Assembly (NCBI GenBank): GCA_016793165.1 | Contig: JAEULA010000031.1 | Location: 1 to 64,000 of the forward strand | Origin: Alphaproteobacteria bacterium | GTDB taxonomy: Bacteria > Pseudomonadota > Alphaproteobacteria > CACIAM-22H2 | Reading direction: 5' to 3' | DNA length: 64,000 nt | In this document: piece after piece, positions 1 through 7,827 of the stretch | Layout of the letters: each line of letters opens with the position of its first letter | How positions within the stretch are numbered: the first letter of the stretch is position 1 | Program-made: the position numbers and the translations under genes | Notes under the pieces: model-generated | Told to the model about the DNA's origin: nothing | Database searches by the model: none | What the model saw: only the letters and a program-made list of their open reading frames with translations

Positions 1-1642
1 CTCGTCCCATTCCCGGCTCCATCAGAAGCCGAGAACTCTTCCGCACGAGAAACTCAACGAGAACGTCCCATCACCGCGCGTCAGGCCGGACGCTTACGAT
101 AGGACCGATAACCTTCCTTTAGGTTGGTCCGATGAGTTGCGTTGCCGCACCGCTTGCCGAGGACGGCAACGGCGTCGATAGACCGGGCACGGGTTGCGTT
201 CTGCACGATGGCGGACTTTGGCTGAGCGTGGCGCAAAGGGCTTGCAGATGCAATTTCCTTTGTTTCGTCCGAGTGACGGATTGGACCACGACACGGTCAA
301 GGGGCCGCACAAACTTCCCAAGTATGGATTAGGTGCCTGTTTGATTTCGCAGCTGGTTGATCGTGTTCCAAGTCATGTGCGGACCTCGTCATGCGGTGAG
401 TATCGCTTTGGCGCGCAGCCACTACGCACGTAAGATTCCCCCGGAATTTGGCGCATCGGCTGACGGCCGAGCGTGGAGCTTGGTCTAAGATCGACGGTCA
501 TGGGTGCCACCAACCCCGTAGCCTAAAGCCGGCGCTCGCAACGCACGGACCGTCACCTCGAACGACTGGTCGCATTACAGGCGGTACGGGTCGGTCGCCT
601 CGGTGCCGTAAGGGGCCAACTCGAGAGGCTCGCGGACGTTCTCGTCAGTTTGGGCCATTGCGTTGCTCCGCCACGAGTTCGTGCTCGAGTCGACGATTAT
701 CGCCGCCTGCTCAGCATATGGTTTGGCGATCCGGGCGGGCGTGCTCCGTGCGGGAGTGAGTGACCGTTCCGGACTGCGCTTCACTTCGGCAGTTTTCGAT
801 CGTCAGGTCGGATTCCGCGATTGCCGATTCGAGCTTCTCCGTGCCGTGTCAGACACCGGCCACATCTTTCCCTTGTCGAGATCCGCGTCTCGATCTTGGG
901 CCGCTGGGGCGAGCGACCCGCTATTGCACCAAATTCGTCTCAAGCTGAGTTCGCTTCGGCATCATCTGGTTCGCCTGCACCTTTGGATTCCGCGCCACGG
1001 GAATTGGCGAACGCGACGATGCGCCTCACCCGGATCGCCCTTAGTCGTCAGCCAGGTTGGCATTAGCCTACGATAAGTCCGCGCATTGCGTCGTTGTGCC
1101 GCACTTAGATCGACTCACCTGAGCGAGTTGCCCATCGTCGCGACTTTTGCTGGCCGCGCCGACTGTGCCAGGAATCTCGCCGAGCGATGCTCGATGAAAG
1201 AATTGCGCCGGCGCAGTGCCGATCGGACGCATCCCATATGCCTCCACGGTCGGCTCGTTGCGTTGATCGGGGCGCCTTCGTCATCCCCGGAGCCTTGGGG
1301 ATCTCGGACGGCACGCGTCAAGCGACCGCAGGCTAGTGAGCGCGTTGTGACCCGGCGGCAACTGGGCATTAACCGTTTGCGTGTTTGTGTCGGCTGTCGG
1401 CACCACGTGTTGAAGCGTTGTCGCTCGATCGCGGCTGCGAGCCGACGACCTTCGCAAACCGGCCAGAGCCGCCCTTTTTTTGTCACGTTGTAGTTGAGGT
1501 CCATGTTGCTAGTTGTCGCAGACTTTAGGTGGAGTTCAGGCACTCGGGCTGCCAGTCGCCGGGCCGCGGACTTGAATCTGCGGGTCGGGCAAACGGCGGG
1601 CAGTCAGGGTTGGTCGAGAGGGGTCCTCATCGAGGAACCGCT
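1..1642. other. Gene-poor region, no supportable gene
   Basis: Open frames of up to about 140 codons occur in several frames on both strands, but none shows a recognisable domain, a consistent ribosome binding site or the codon pattern of the neighbouring genes. The base composition looks less GC-rich than the rest of the window by eye. There is one stem-loop near the left end (102-130). The stretch could be decayed coding sequence or an intergenic region beside the PEP-CTERM module; I cannot tell which. Confidence 0.5.
102..130. other. Imperfect stem-loop in the gene-poor region
   Basis: GGACC (102-106) and AACCT (110-114) can pair with GGTCC (126-130) and AGGTT (121-125), leaving a three-base bulge (GAT) and a six-base loop (TCCTTT). 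No T tract follows, so a terminator role is doubtful. The motif GGACCGAT at 102 also recurs as GGTCCGAT at 126. Confidence 0.3.
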
Positions 1643-2500
1643 GTGAACGCGCTCGGAACGGGTGCTGTCGTGGCGGGCGCTCCCGTTCATCGTGACGATC
1701 GCCACGGGCCGGACGCCTTCTGTAACCCGTACTTCAGGGCGCGTCAGGTCATGGTGGCTTCTCAACTCGAGGCAATCTTCGAGCTCCGATACCAAGTCTA
1801 TTGCGTCGAACGTGGATTTCTCGATCCCGCAGACTACCCGGACAGGCGCGAGCGCGACGGGTACGATGATCTATCGCTACACTACGGGCTCTACTCCCTC
1901 GACGACGAACTTGCCGGGACGATGCGGCTCGTTCGCGGCCGGCTTTCGCAGCTTCCGCTTGTCGAGCATTGCCCCCTAGCCGCCGACGCAGAGCGGTTGC
2001 TTGCTCCGCTCGGTCTGATCGGGGAAATCTCACGTCTGGCGGTCAGCCGCAATTTTCGCCGCCGTACCGGCGATGGCTTCTACAGCCTGCAGGTCGCTCC
2101 ACCGAGACAGACCTTGCCGCGCGGCGACATCTCCGCGACGCCGGAACGACGCGGAAGCGCCCCCTTCGTCCTGCACCTGTATCGCGAGGCCTATCAGGCG
2201 TGTCGCCGTTCGGGGATCAACTTCCTCCTTGCTGCCGTCGAGAGGCCGCTTGCGCGCCTTCTCAATGCGCTCGGCTTCACGTTCGAACAGATCGGCCCCG
2301 AGGTCGATTACTACGGTCCCGTCGCTCCCTTCATGCTTGATCTCGATCGATTTGATCGCCTGGTCGTTCGCCGCCGCGCCGGGCTCTTGAGATTTCTCGC
2401 CGAAGGGTTGGAGCCTTCGCTCTATCCACCCCCCCTTCGCCTGCTCGACGAGGCGCCAGAATGCACCAGCCAAGCTCACCCGTCTCAACCGCCCGCCTGA
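1643..2500 (+). CDS. PEP-CTERM/exosortase-associated GNAT-type N-acyltransferase
   Basis: Predicted 285-residue acyltransferase of the FeeM/N-acyl-amino-acid-synthase-like GNAT group that accompanies exosortase systems. The diagnostic core begins with RYQVYCVERGFLDP and continues through a GTMRLV segment, an EISRLAV strand and a C-terminal LYREAYQ...LLAAVERPLARLL block ending in a GPxVDYYGP motif. These enzymes are thought to move an acyl group from an acyl carrier onto an amine; the substrate here is unknown. I chose the GTG at 1643 because GAGGA lies six bases upstream; the frame stays open to 1529, and an ATG at 1751 is also possible. It overlaps the next gene by 40 bp, so the two are probably co-translated. 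No exosortase gene is visible in the window. Confidence 0.75.
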   Translation: MNALGTGAVVAGAPVHRDDRHGPDAFCNPYFRARQVMVASQLEAIFELRYQVYCVERGFLDPADYPDRRERDGYDDLSLHYGLYSLDDELAGTMRLVRGRLSQLPLVEHCPLAADAERLLAPLGLIGEISRLAVSRNFRRRTGDGFYSLQVAPPRQTLPRGDISATPERRGSAPFVLHLYREAYQACRRSGINFLLAAVERPLARLLNALGFTFEQIGPEVDYYGPVAPFMLDLDRFDRLVVRRRAGLLRFLAEGLEPSLYPPPLRLLDEAPECTSQAHPSQPPA

Positions 2501-3927
2501 AGTCGCTTGCGACGGAGGCGGACAAGGCCGAGCGCCGCGAAATTATTGCGGCGCTGGCCCGAACTTCGCCCGGCGATCTTCTGGCGGCGGCCGAGCACGG
2601 AGCGCTCGCAGCCTATGATCGCGCGATCGCGACAGTGCCGGCCTATCGTCGAATCGTCGCCGCGCACAACGAGGGCAGAACGCCAATCGTCGCCGACATC
2701 GAGGGCTTCCGCCGCGCTGCACCGCTGCTCGACAAGCACAACACGTTCGGCGCGTTCGACATCTCCTCCCTGTGTCTCGACGGTACGCTCGAGGGCGTGC
2801 GGTCGATCCTCACGAGTTCGGGACATTCCGGTGTGTTCTCCTTCGGCGTAAATACGGCCGAGAATCTGCAGCGCTCCGCGCGTTCGATCGACACCGGACT
2901 GCAATACCTATTCGGGGTCGATGAGCGAACGACATTGCTGATCAACGCGTTGCCGATGGGCGTGAAGGTCAATACCCGGGCCACGGTGCTGGCGGAGACC
3001 AGCGTCCGCGACGACATGGTCTATGCGCTGGTGAAAAAGTTCGGGCCCGAGTTTGACCAGATCGTGCTCGTCGCCGAGGGATCGTTCGCCAAGAAGATCG
3101 TCGAGGACGGTGCGGAGATCCATGGCATCGATTGGACCCGGCACCGAGTGCATATCGTGACAGGCGAAGAGGGCATCGCGGAGAACTACCGCGCTTACAT
3201 CGAGCGGCAGCTCGGGATCTCCGATCCCGACCGTGCGGATTCGCAGCTTGTCGCCTCGTCGATGGGCGTCGCCGAGCTCGATCTCAACATCTTCCATGAG
3301 ACGCGCGACACGATTCGCTTGCGCCGCGCAGCGCATCGTGACCTGGCCCTCCGTGAGGCATTGTTCGGTCCCGACACCCGGGCGTGCCCAATGTTCTTCA
3401 TCTACTACCCGCATCGGACGCTGGTGGAAGAACTCGCCGTGGCGGGCGGCACTGAATTGGTGATCTCGATGCTCAGCGAGGAGATGAAGATCCCGCTGCT
3501 CCGGTACCGGTCCGGCGACTTCGGCCGGATCCATGATCACGCCGCGGTCCGCGACGCTGCGCTGCGCTTCGGCTTGCCGGCGCCGCATTGGCAACTGCCG
3601 TTCGTCTGGGTGTCCGGTCGCGGCAAGACGCTGCGGTTGGCCGACGGGGACCTTTCGCCCGAGGCGGTGAAAGAGGCGATTTACAGCGATGACGGCGTCG
3701 CCAATGCCGTGACGGGAAACTTCCGGCTGTCATCTGGGCGCGACGGCAAGGCCGAACTGGACCTGCAACTTCGGCGAGACCGCGACTTGCCGCCCGCCGG
3801 CGCTGACAGGCTCGGCGCCGCCCTGGACGGGTTTTCCGATGTCCTCCCGAGGATCCGCTTCCATGCCTATGCGGAATTTCCGTGGGCGATGGAGGTCGAT
3901 TACGAGCGAAAGTTCCGCTACCTCTGA
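2461..3927 (+). CDS. PaaK/LuxE-like AMP-dependent acyl-activating enzyme
   Basis: 488-residue member of the adenylate-forming superfamily, related to phenylacetate-CoA ligase and LuxE-type acyl-protein synthetases. The phosphate loop is a variant, SSGHSG at residues 119-124, where relatives have TSGTTG. A clear YRSGDFGR motif (ribose-binding region) lies near residue 350. Members of this superfamily activate a carboxylic acid as an acyl-AMP and pass it to CoA, a carrier protein or an amine. The start ATG has GAGG seven bases upstream and lies inside the end of the acyltransferase gene, which suggests that the ligase supplies the activated acyl donor for that enzyme. This pairing is inference. 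The exact family and substrate are uncertain. Confidence 0.65.
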   Translation: MHQPSSPVSTARLKSLATEADKAERREIIAALARTSPGDLLAAAEHGALAAYDRAIATVPAYRRIVAAHNEGRTPIVADIEGFRRAAPLLDKHNTFGAFDISSLCLDGTLEGVRSILTSSGHSGVFSFGVNTAENLQRSARSIDTGLQYLFGVDERTTLLINALPMGVKVNTRATVLAETSVRDDMVYALVKKFGPEFDQIVLVAEGSFAKKIVEDGAEIHGIDWTRHRVHIVTGEEGIAENYRAYIERQLGISDPDRADSQLVASSMGVAELDLNIFHETRDTIRLRRAAHRDLALREALFGPDTRACPMFFIYYPHRTLVEELAVAGGTELVISMLSEEMKIPLLRYRSGDFGRIHDHAAVRDAALRFGLPAPHWQLPFVWVSGRGKTLRLADGDLSPEAVKEAIYSDDGVANAVTGNFRLSSGRDGKAELDLQLRRDRDLPPAGADRLGAALDGFSDVLPRIRFHAYAEFPWAMEVDYERKFRYL

Positions 3928-3983
3928 ATGCGCGGTTTTTGCCAACCTCCTAGTTTTGTTAACGAATTCCATGCGGCTTAGCC

Positions 3984-4001
3984 TGTAAGAGTTTTCTTAC
4001 A
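3984..4001. promoter_or_regulatory. Palindromic upstream element of the PEP-CTERM gene
   Basis: TGTAAGA and TCTTACA form a perfect 7-bp inverted repeat around a GTTT spacer. Its centre lies about 97 bp upstream of the transcription start predicted from the sigma-54 promoter at 4065-4078, a normal distance for an enhancer-binding activator. PEP-CTERM genes in several bacteria are controlled by the PrsK/PrsR pair with RpoN, and PrsR-type proteins were named after a conserved upstream PEP-CTERM box. That this palindrome is such a box is inference. Confidence 0.55.
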
Positions 4002-4064
4002 TTTCCTGGTTGCTCGCCGCTGCGGCAACGCAAAAGCCGAGAAGAATCAACGCGAGCGTGTGCC

Positions 4065-4078
4065 GGCACGGATCTTGC
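4065..4078 (+). promoter_or_regulatory. Sigma-54 (RpoN) promoter for the PEP-CTERM gene
   Basis: The sequence GGCACG-GATC-TTGC matches the -24/-12 consensus of RpoN promoters. GG is at 4065-4066 and GC at 4077-4078, with the required 10 bases between them. Transcription would start near 4090, giving a leader of about 50 bases before the ATG at 4139. No comparable match was noticed at the other promoters examined. Confidence 0.7.
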
Positions 4079-4138
4079 TCAATTAAGGGGGAAGGGCGAC
4101 TCCTCATCTGGGTTGTCCCGCTTCAGGAGTTAATGACG

Positions 4139-5032
4139 ATGCAGTACCTCGGTCGTTTCATTCGTGCGGGAGCACTTGGGGCCGTGTTGGCGCTGCCGTT
4201 GGCGCCGGCCGCAGATGCCGCCTTCTTCATCTACAACGCGTCGCCCGGCGATGCTTTTTCGCTGAAGTTCCAGGGCGTCACGACGGAGTTCGCCACGACC
4301 GCGCTTTCGAACGAGACGACGTGGGGATGGGGCTACGTCACGTCGATCGAGAACTCGTCGACCTTCGGCACGATCTGGCAGCAGGACAACGCCGCCTTCG
4401 GCAACGCCCGCCTCGGCTTCATGATCTACGGAATCGCCGACTTGAGCATCGTGCCCGGCGGCACTTTCGGTCAGCAGATTTACAATGTCGGCTGCACCGG
4501 CGGTTCCTGCGACGGCAAGATCCACATCGACTTCTACCTGGACAGCAGCACGGCGACCGGCGGGACCAATCCGGGGGCCACTGCCGGTGGCCTGACGACC
4601 GCCGATCGGACGGGGTTCGGTTCGTTGAACCAGATCACGACGGACGGCAGCTTGTTCATGAAGTGGGAACTGACCGCGGGGCACATCCTCGATAACCCGG
4701 ACACCGGGCTCATCGATGAGTCGGTGTCGACGCTGTTCCAGGACGTGTCGGCGGCGACATTGCCGGCACGTGGTCGCGGCTTCTTCTTCGCCGATTGCGT
4801 GGCCGGGCCGGGGTGCAACATTTTCGGCGACAGCGATCTGATCGATGAACTCGCCGGCCAGTTCACTTTGGCGCCGATCGTTTCGCCCGACCCGCGCTTC
4901 GCCAACGGCTGGCGCGGGGCGGTCAATGATCCGGTCGAAGGTTTCATCGCGGCCCCTGTCCCCGCAACAGTCGTCGTGTTCGGCACGGCCCTGATCTGCC
5001 TTGCGGGTCTGGGCAGGCGCGGTCGCGCCTGA
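4139..5032 (+). CDS. PEP-CTERM-type secreted protein (variant sorting signal)
   Basis: 297-residue exported protein. Residues 1-27 form a signal peptide with a likely cut after ADA. The last 26 residues form an exosortase sorting tail: a PVPAT motif, a hydrophobic segment, then the basic end RRGRA. The usual VPEP is replaced by VPAT. The middle part is beta-rich with a cysteine pair (GCTGGSC) and resembles no enzyme I know. Exosortase would cut the tail and anchor or release the protein at the cell surface. I chose the ATG at 4139 because AGGAG lies nine bases upstream; the ATG at 4133 is too close and the in-frame one at 4010 would precede the promoter. Expression is probably RpoN-dependent. 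Confidence 0.75.
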   Translation: MQYLGRFIRAGALGAVLALPLAPAADAAFFIYNASPGDAFSLKFQGVTTEFATTALSNETTWGWGYVTSIENSSTFGTIWQQDNAAFGNARLGFMIYGIADLSIVPGGTFGQQIYNVGCTGGSCDGKIHIDFYLDSSTATGGTNPGATAGGLTTADRTGFGSLNQITTDGSLFMKWELTAGHILDNPDTGLIDESVSTLFQDVSAATLPARGRGFFFADCVAGPGCNIFGDSDLIDELAGQFTLAPIVSPDPRFANGWRGAVNDPVEGFIAAPVPATVVVFGTALICLAGLGRRGRA

Positions 5033-5055
5033 GACGGTAATTCCGCGCGGAATCG

Positions 5056-5089
5056 AACAGGGGGCCTCTCGGCCCCCTGTTTCTTTTTG
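5056..5089 (+). terminator. Rho-independent terminator
   Basis: An 11-bp perfect stem (AACAGGGGGCC with GGCCCCCTGTT), a TCTC loop and a following TTCTTTTTG tract lie 24 bases after the PEP-CTERM stop codon. The T tract is on the plus strand only, so it serves that gene rather than the converging aldehyde dehydrogenase. Confidence 0.9.
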
Positions 5090-5102
5090 ACCGCGCCGCT
5101 CG

Positions 5103-6542
5103 TCAGGCCAGCGTGTAGGCCGTCTTTACCTGCGTGAAGAACTCCGCCGCGTAGCGGCCCTGCTCGCGCGGACCATAGGACGAGCCCTTCCGGCCGCCGA
5201 ACGGAACATGATAATCGACGCCGGCCGTCGGCAGATTGACCATCACCATCCCGGCCTCGGCATTGCGCTTGAAGTGCGTCGCGTACTTCAGGCTCGTCGT
5301 GCAGATGCCGGACGAGAGACCGAAGTTCGTATCGTTCGCCAAGGCGAGGGCTTCGTCGTAGTCCTTGGCGCGGATCACCGAAGCGACGGGCCCGAAGATC
5401 TCTTCCCGGCTGATGCGCATGGCATTCGTCGCTTCCGTAAACAGCGCCGGCGCGAGGTAGAAGCCGGGCGTGTCGCGGTTCAGACGCTGGCCGCCGGCGA
5501 CCAGCCTCGCTCCCTCCTGCGTGCCGATCTTGATGTAGTCGACATCCTGGTCGAACTGGCCCTGATCGACGACCGGGCCGATATGCGTCCCGGCCTTGAG
5601 CGCATCGTCGATGACCAGGCCCTTCATGCGTTCCGTCATTGCGGCGACGAACCTGTCGTGAATTCCGTCGGTGACGATCAGTCGCGATGAGGCCGTGCAT
5701 CGCTGTCCAGTCGAGAAGAATGCGCCGTTCACCGCGCACTCGACCGCAACCTTCAGATCGGCGTCGTCCAGGACGACCATCGGGTTCTTGCCGCCCATCT
5801 CGAGCTGGAACTTCGCCATCCGCGCGACGCAGGCTGCCGCGACGTGGCGCCCGGTCGCGACCGATCCGGTGAACGTGACGGCATTCACGTCGGGGCTCTG
5901 GAGGATCGCCTCGCCGACCACGGAGCCCCGCCCCATCACGAGGTTGAAAACCCCCTTGGGCAAGCCGCTGCGCGAGATGATGTCGGCGATCGCCCAGCCG
6001 CAGCCCGGAACGAGATCGGCCGGCTTGAACAGCACCGCATTGCCGTAGCAAAGCGCGGGCGCGATCTTCCAGGCCGGGATCGCGATGGGGAAATTCCAGG
6101 GTGTGATGATGCCGACGATCCCCATCGGCTCACGGGTCATCTCGACATCGACGCCCGGGCGGACCGAAGCGATCTTCTCGCCGGCAAGCCGCAGAGCTTC
6201 GCCGGCGAAAAACGCGAAGATCTGCCCTGCGCGGATCGTTTCGCCGATCCCCTCGGCGAGCGTCTTGCCTTCCTCGCGGCTGAGCAACCGGCCGAGCTCG
6301 TCCTTCCGCGCCAGGATCTCGTCGGAGACCTTGCGCAGCGCGTCGTGCCGCTCTTGCGGCGTCGAGCGGGCCCAGCCGGGCGCCGCCGCCTTCGCAGCCG
6401 CTATTGCCCGGGCTACGTCGGCGGCCGAGGCGCGCGCGTACTCGCCGATAACATCGTTGGTGTTCGACGGGTTGAGGTTCCGGGTGACATCCGGGCTCTC
6501 GATCCAGTCGCCGCCGATCAGGTTCGCGAATTGCTTGGCCAT
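5103..6542 (-). CDS. NAD(P)-dependent aldehyde dehydrogenase, ketoglutarate-semialdehyde type
   Basis: 479 residues, the normal length for the ALDH superfamily. Visible are the ITPWNFP motif with Asn150, the general base in LEMGGKN (Glu248) and the nucleophile in GQRCTA (Cys282). The sequence resembles 2,5-dioxopentanoate (alpha-ketoglutaric semialdehyde) dehydrogenases. It follows an enolase-superfamily dehydratase gene by 38 bp on the same strand, which fits a non-phosphorylating sugar-acid route ending in 2-oxoglutarate. The ATG is preceded by GAGGGG eight bases upstream. The substrate is inferred from context; succinate-semialdehyde or other aldehydes remain possible. Confidence 0.8.
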   Translation of the reverse strand: MAKQFANLIGGDWIESPDVTRNLNPSNTNDVIGEYARASAADVARAIAAAKAAAPGWARSTPQERHDALRKVSDEILARKDELGRLLSREEGKTLAEGIGETIRAGQIFAFFAGEALRLAGEKIASVRPGVDVEMTREPMGIVGIITPWNFPIAIPAWKIAPALCYGNAVLFKPADLVPGCGWAIADIISRSGLPKGVFNLVMGRGSVVGEAILQSPDVNAVTFTGSVATGRHVAAACVARMAKFQLEMGGKNPMVVLDDADLKVAVECAVNGAFFSTGQRCTASSRLIVTDGIHDRFVAAMTERMKGLVIDDALKAGTHIGPVVDQGQFDQDVDYIKIGTQEGARLVAGGQRLNRDTPGFYLAPALFTEATNAMRISREEIFGPVASVIRAKDYDEALALANDTNFGLSSGICTTSLKYATHFKRNAEAGMVMVNLPTAGVDYHVPFGGRKGSSYGPREQGRYAAEFFTQVKTAYTLA

Positions 6543-6580
6543 GAGTGCATCCCCTCGCTGTGATGGCGTTGCGCCGCGGA

Positions 6581-7765
6581 TCAGACCCGCGGCGTCCGGT
6601 AGAGCATCCGTCCGCCGATCTTGATCTCGACGTCGAGCAGGTAGGGTTTGAAGCGCGCCGGGTCGACGGTCATCCCGAGCCCGGGCTTCTCCGGCAGGCG
6701 GACGAAGCCGTCGGCGCCGCGGTCGAGGCGCTCGACCGTGATCGCGTAGGCGACGTCCCGCGCCTCGATCGGGTATTCGCAGATCTCGTCCTTCTCGATG
6801 CCGGCAAAGGGCTGCATCGAGCCGCACAAGGCCAGCTGCGACTGGAAGGAGTGGTTCACGAAAGTGACGCCCTTCGCCTGCGCGTAGTCGGCGACGCGTT
6901 TCGCGTCCGTGAGGCCGCCGATGCGGCCGGCATCGATCTGGACGAAGCCGATCCCGCCGTAGTCGATCATGTTCCGGGCGACATGCCAGTCGTGCGCGCC
7001 TTCGCCGCCGGCCAGCCGGACCTTCCCGGAGACCTTGGCGAGCGCGCCATAGGACCCAAGCGCGCTCGAGATGAAGGGCTCCTCGAGCCAGGTCGCCTTG
7101 ACGGCCTCGAGCGCCGGCAGCGACTTTTTGGCCCGCTCGACATCGTCCACCCAGACCGTGCCGGCGTCGACGAGGAGCCGCGCGTCCGCTCCGAGCCCCT
7201 CCCGGGCGGCAACGAGGTGGTCGGAATCGTACTTCGCGTCCTTCGTGCCGAACGGTCCCCAGCCGAACTTGGCGGCCCGAAAACCCTTGGTGCGGATCGC
7301 CGTCGCCTTGCCGAGCGTCTCCTCCGGCGAGTCGCCGAAGAGCACCGACGCGTAGGGCAGCTTCGGATAGGCCTTGGCATAGCCGAGCAGCTTCCACGCC
7401 GGTTCGTCGCGCAGGCGCCCGAGAAGGTCCCACAGCGCCATGTCGATGCCGGACAGCGTATGCGAAGCTTGCAGCGAGTCGGCGCTGCGGGCGCGGACCT
7501 TGGCGCTGATGCGTCGTATGTCGTCCGGGGTCTCGAGGGGCTCGCCCAGCACCGAGGCGGAGACGGGGTGGCATGCGCTGTGCGACATCGGGCAGACGAA
7601 GGCGGCGATCGACGGCAGCGGCGCCGCCTCGCATTCGCCCCATCCCACTTGGCCGCCTGCCGCGACGCGCACGACGCAGGCATCCTGGCTGCCATCGCCG
7701 ATGTCCTCGATATGCGGCATGGCGACGTAGAAGAAGTCGACGGACTCCACGCGCGTGCTTGCCAT
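6581..7765 (-). CDS. Mandelate racemase/muconate lactonizing enzyme family protein
   Basis: 394-residue enolase-superfamily enzyme, probably a sugar-acid dehydratase. The N-terminal capping domain is followed by a barrel with Lys166 (AAKFGWG), metal ligands Asp200, Glu228 (LEEP) and Glu255 (GGEGAHD), and the Asp278/His305 pair typical of mandelate-racemase-like members. These enzymes remove the alpha proton of a carboxylate using Mg2+. The gene probably heads an operon with the aldehyde dehydrogenase. It diverges from another enzyme of the same superfamily across only 62 bp, so the two likely share a control region. The exact substrate cannot be read from the sequence. Confidence 0.8.
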   Translation of the reverse strand: MASTRVESVDFFYVAMPHIEDIGDGSQDACVVRVAAGGQVGWGECEAAPLPSIAAFVCPMSHSACHPVSASVLGEPLETPDDIRRISAKVRARSADSLQASHTLSGIDMALWDLLGRLRDEPAWKLLGYAKAYPKLPYASVLFGDSPEETLGKATAIRTKGFRAAKFGWGPFGTKDAKYDSDHLVAAREGLGADARLLVDAGTVWVDDVERAKKSLPALEAVKATWLEEPFISSALGSYGALAKVSGKVRLAGGEGAHDWHVARNMIDYGGIGFVQIDAGRIGGLTDAKRVADYAQAKGVTFVNHSFQSQLALCGSMQPFAGIEKDEICEYPIEARDVAYAITVERLDRGADGFVRLPEKPGLGMTVDPARFKPYLLDVEIKIGGRMLYRTPRV

Positions 7766-7827
7766 GTCCCCTCGTTCCTCCGCATGTTTCTTCCCGTGCC
7801 GCGTCCGGCGGCAGGGGGAATGACGCG

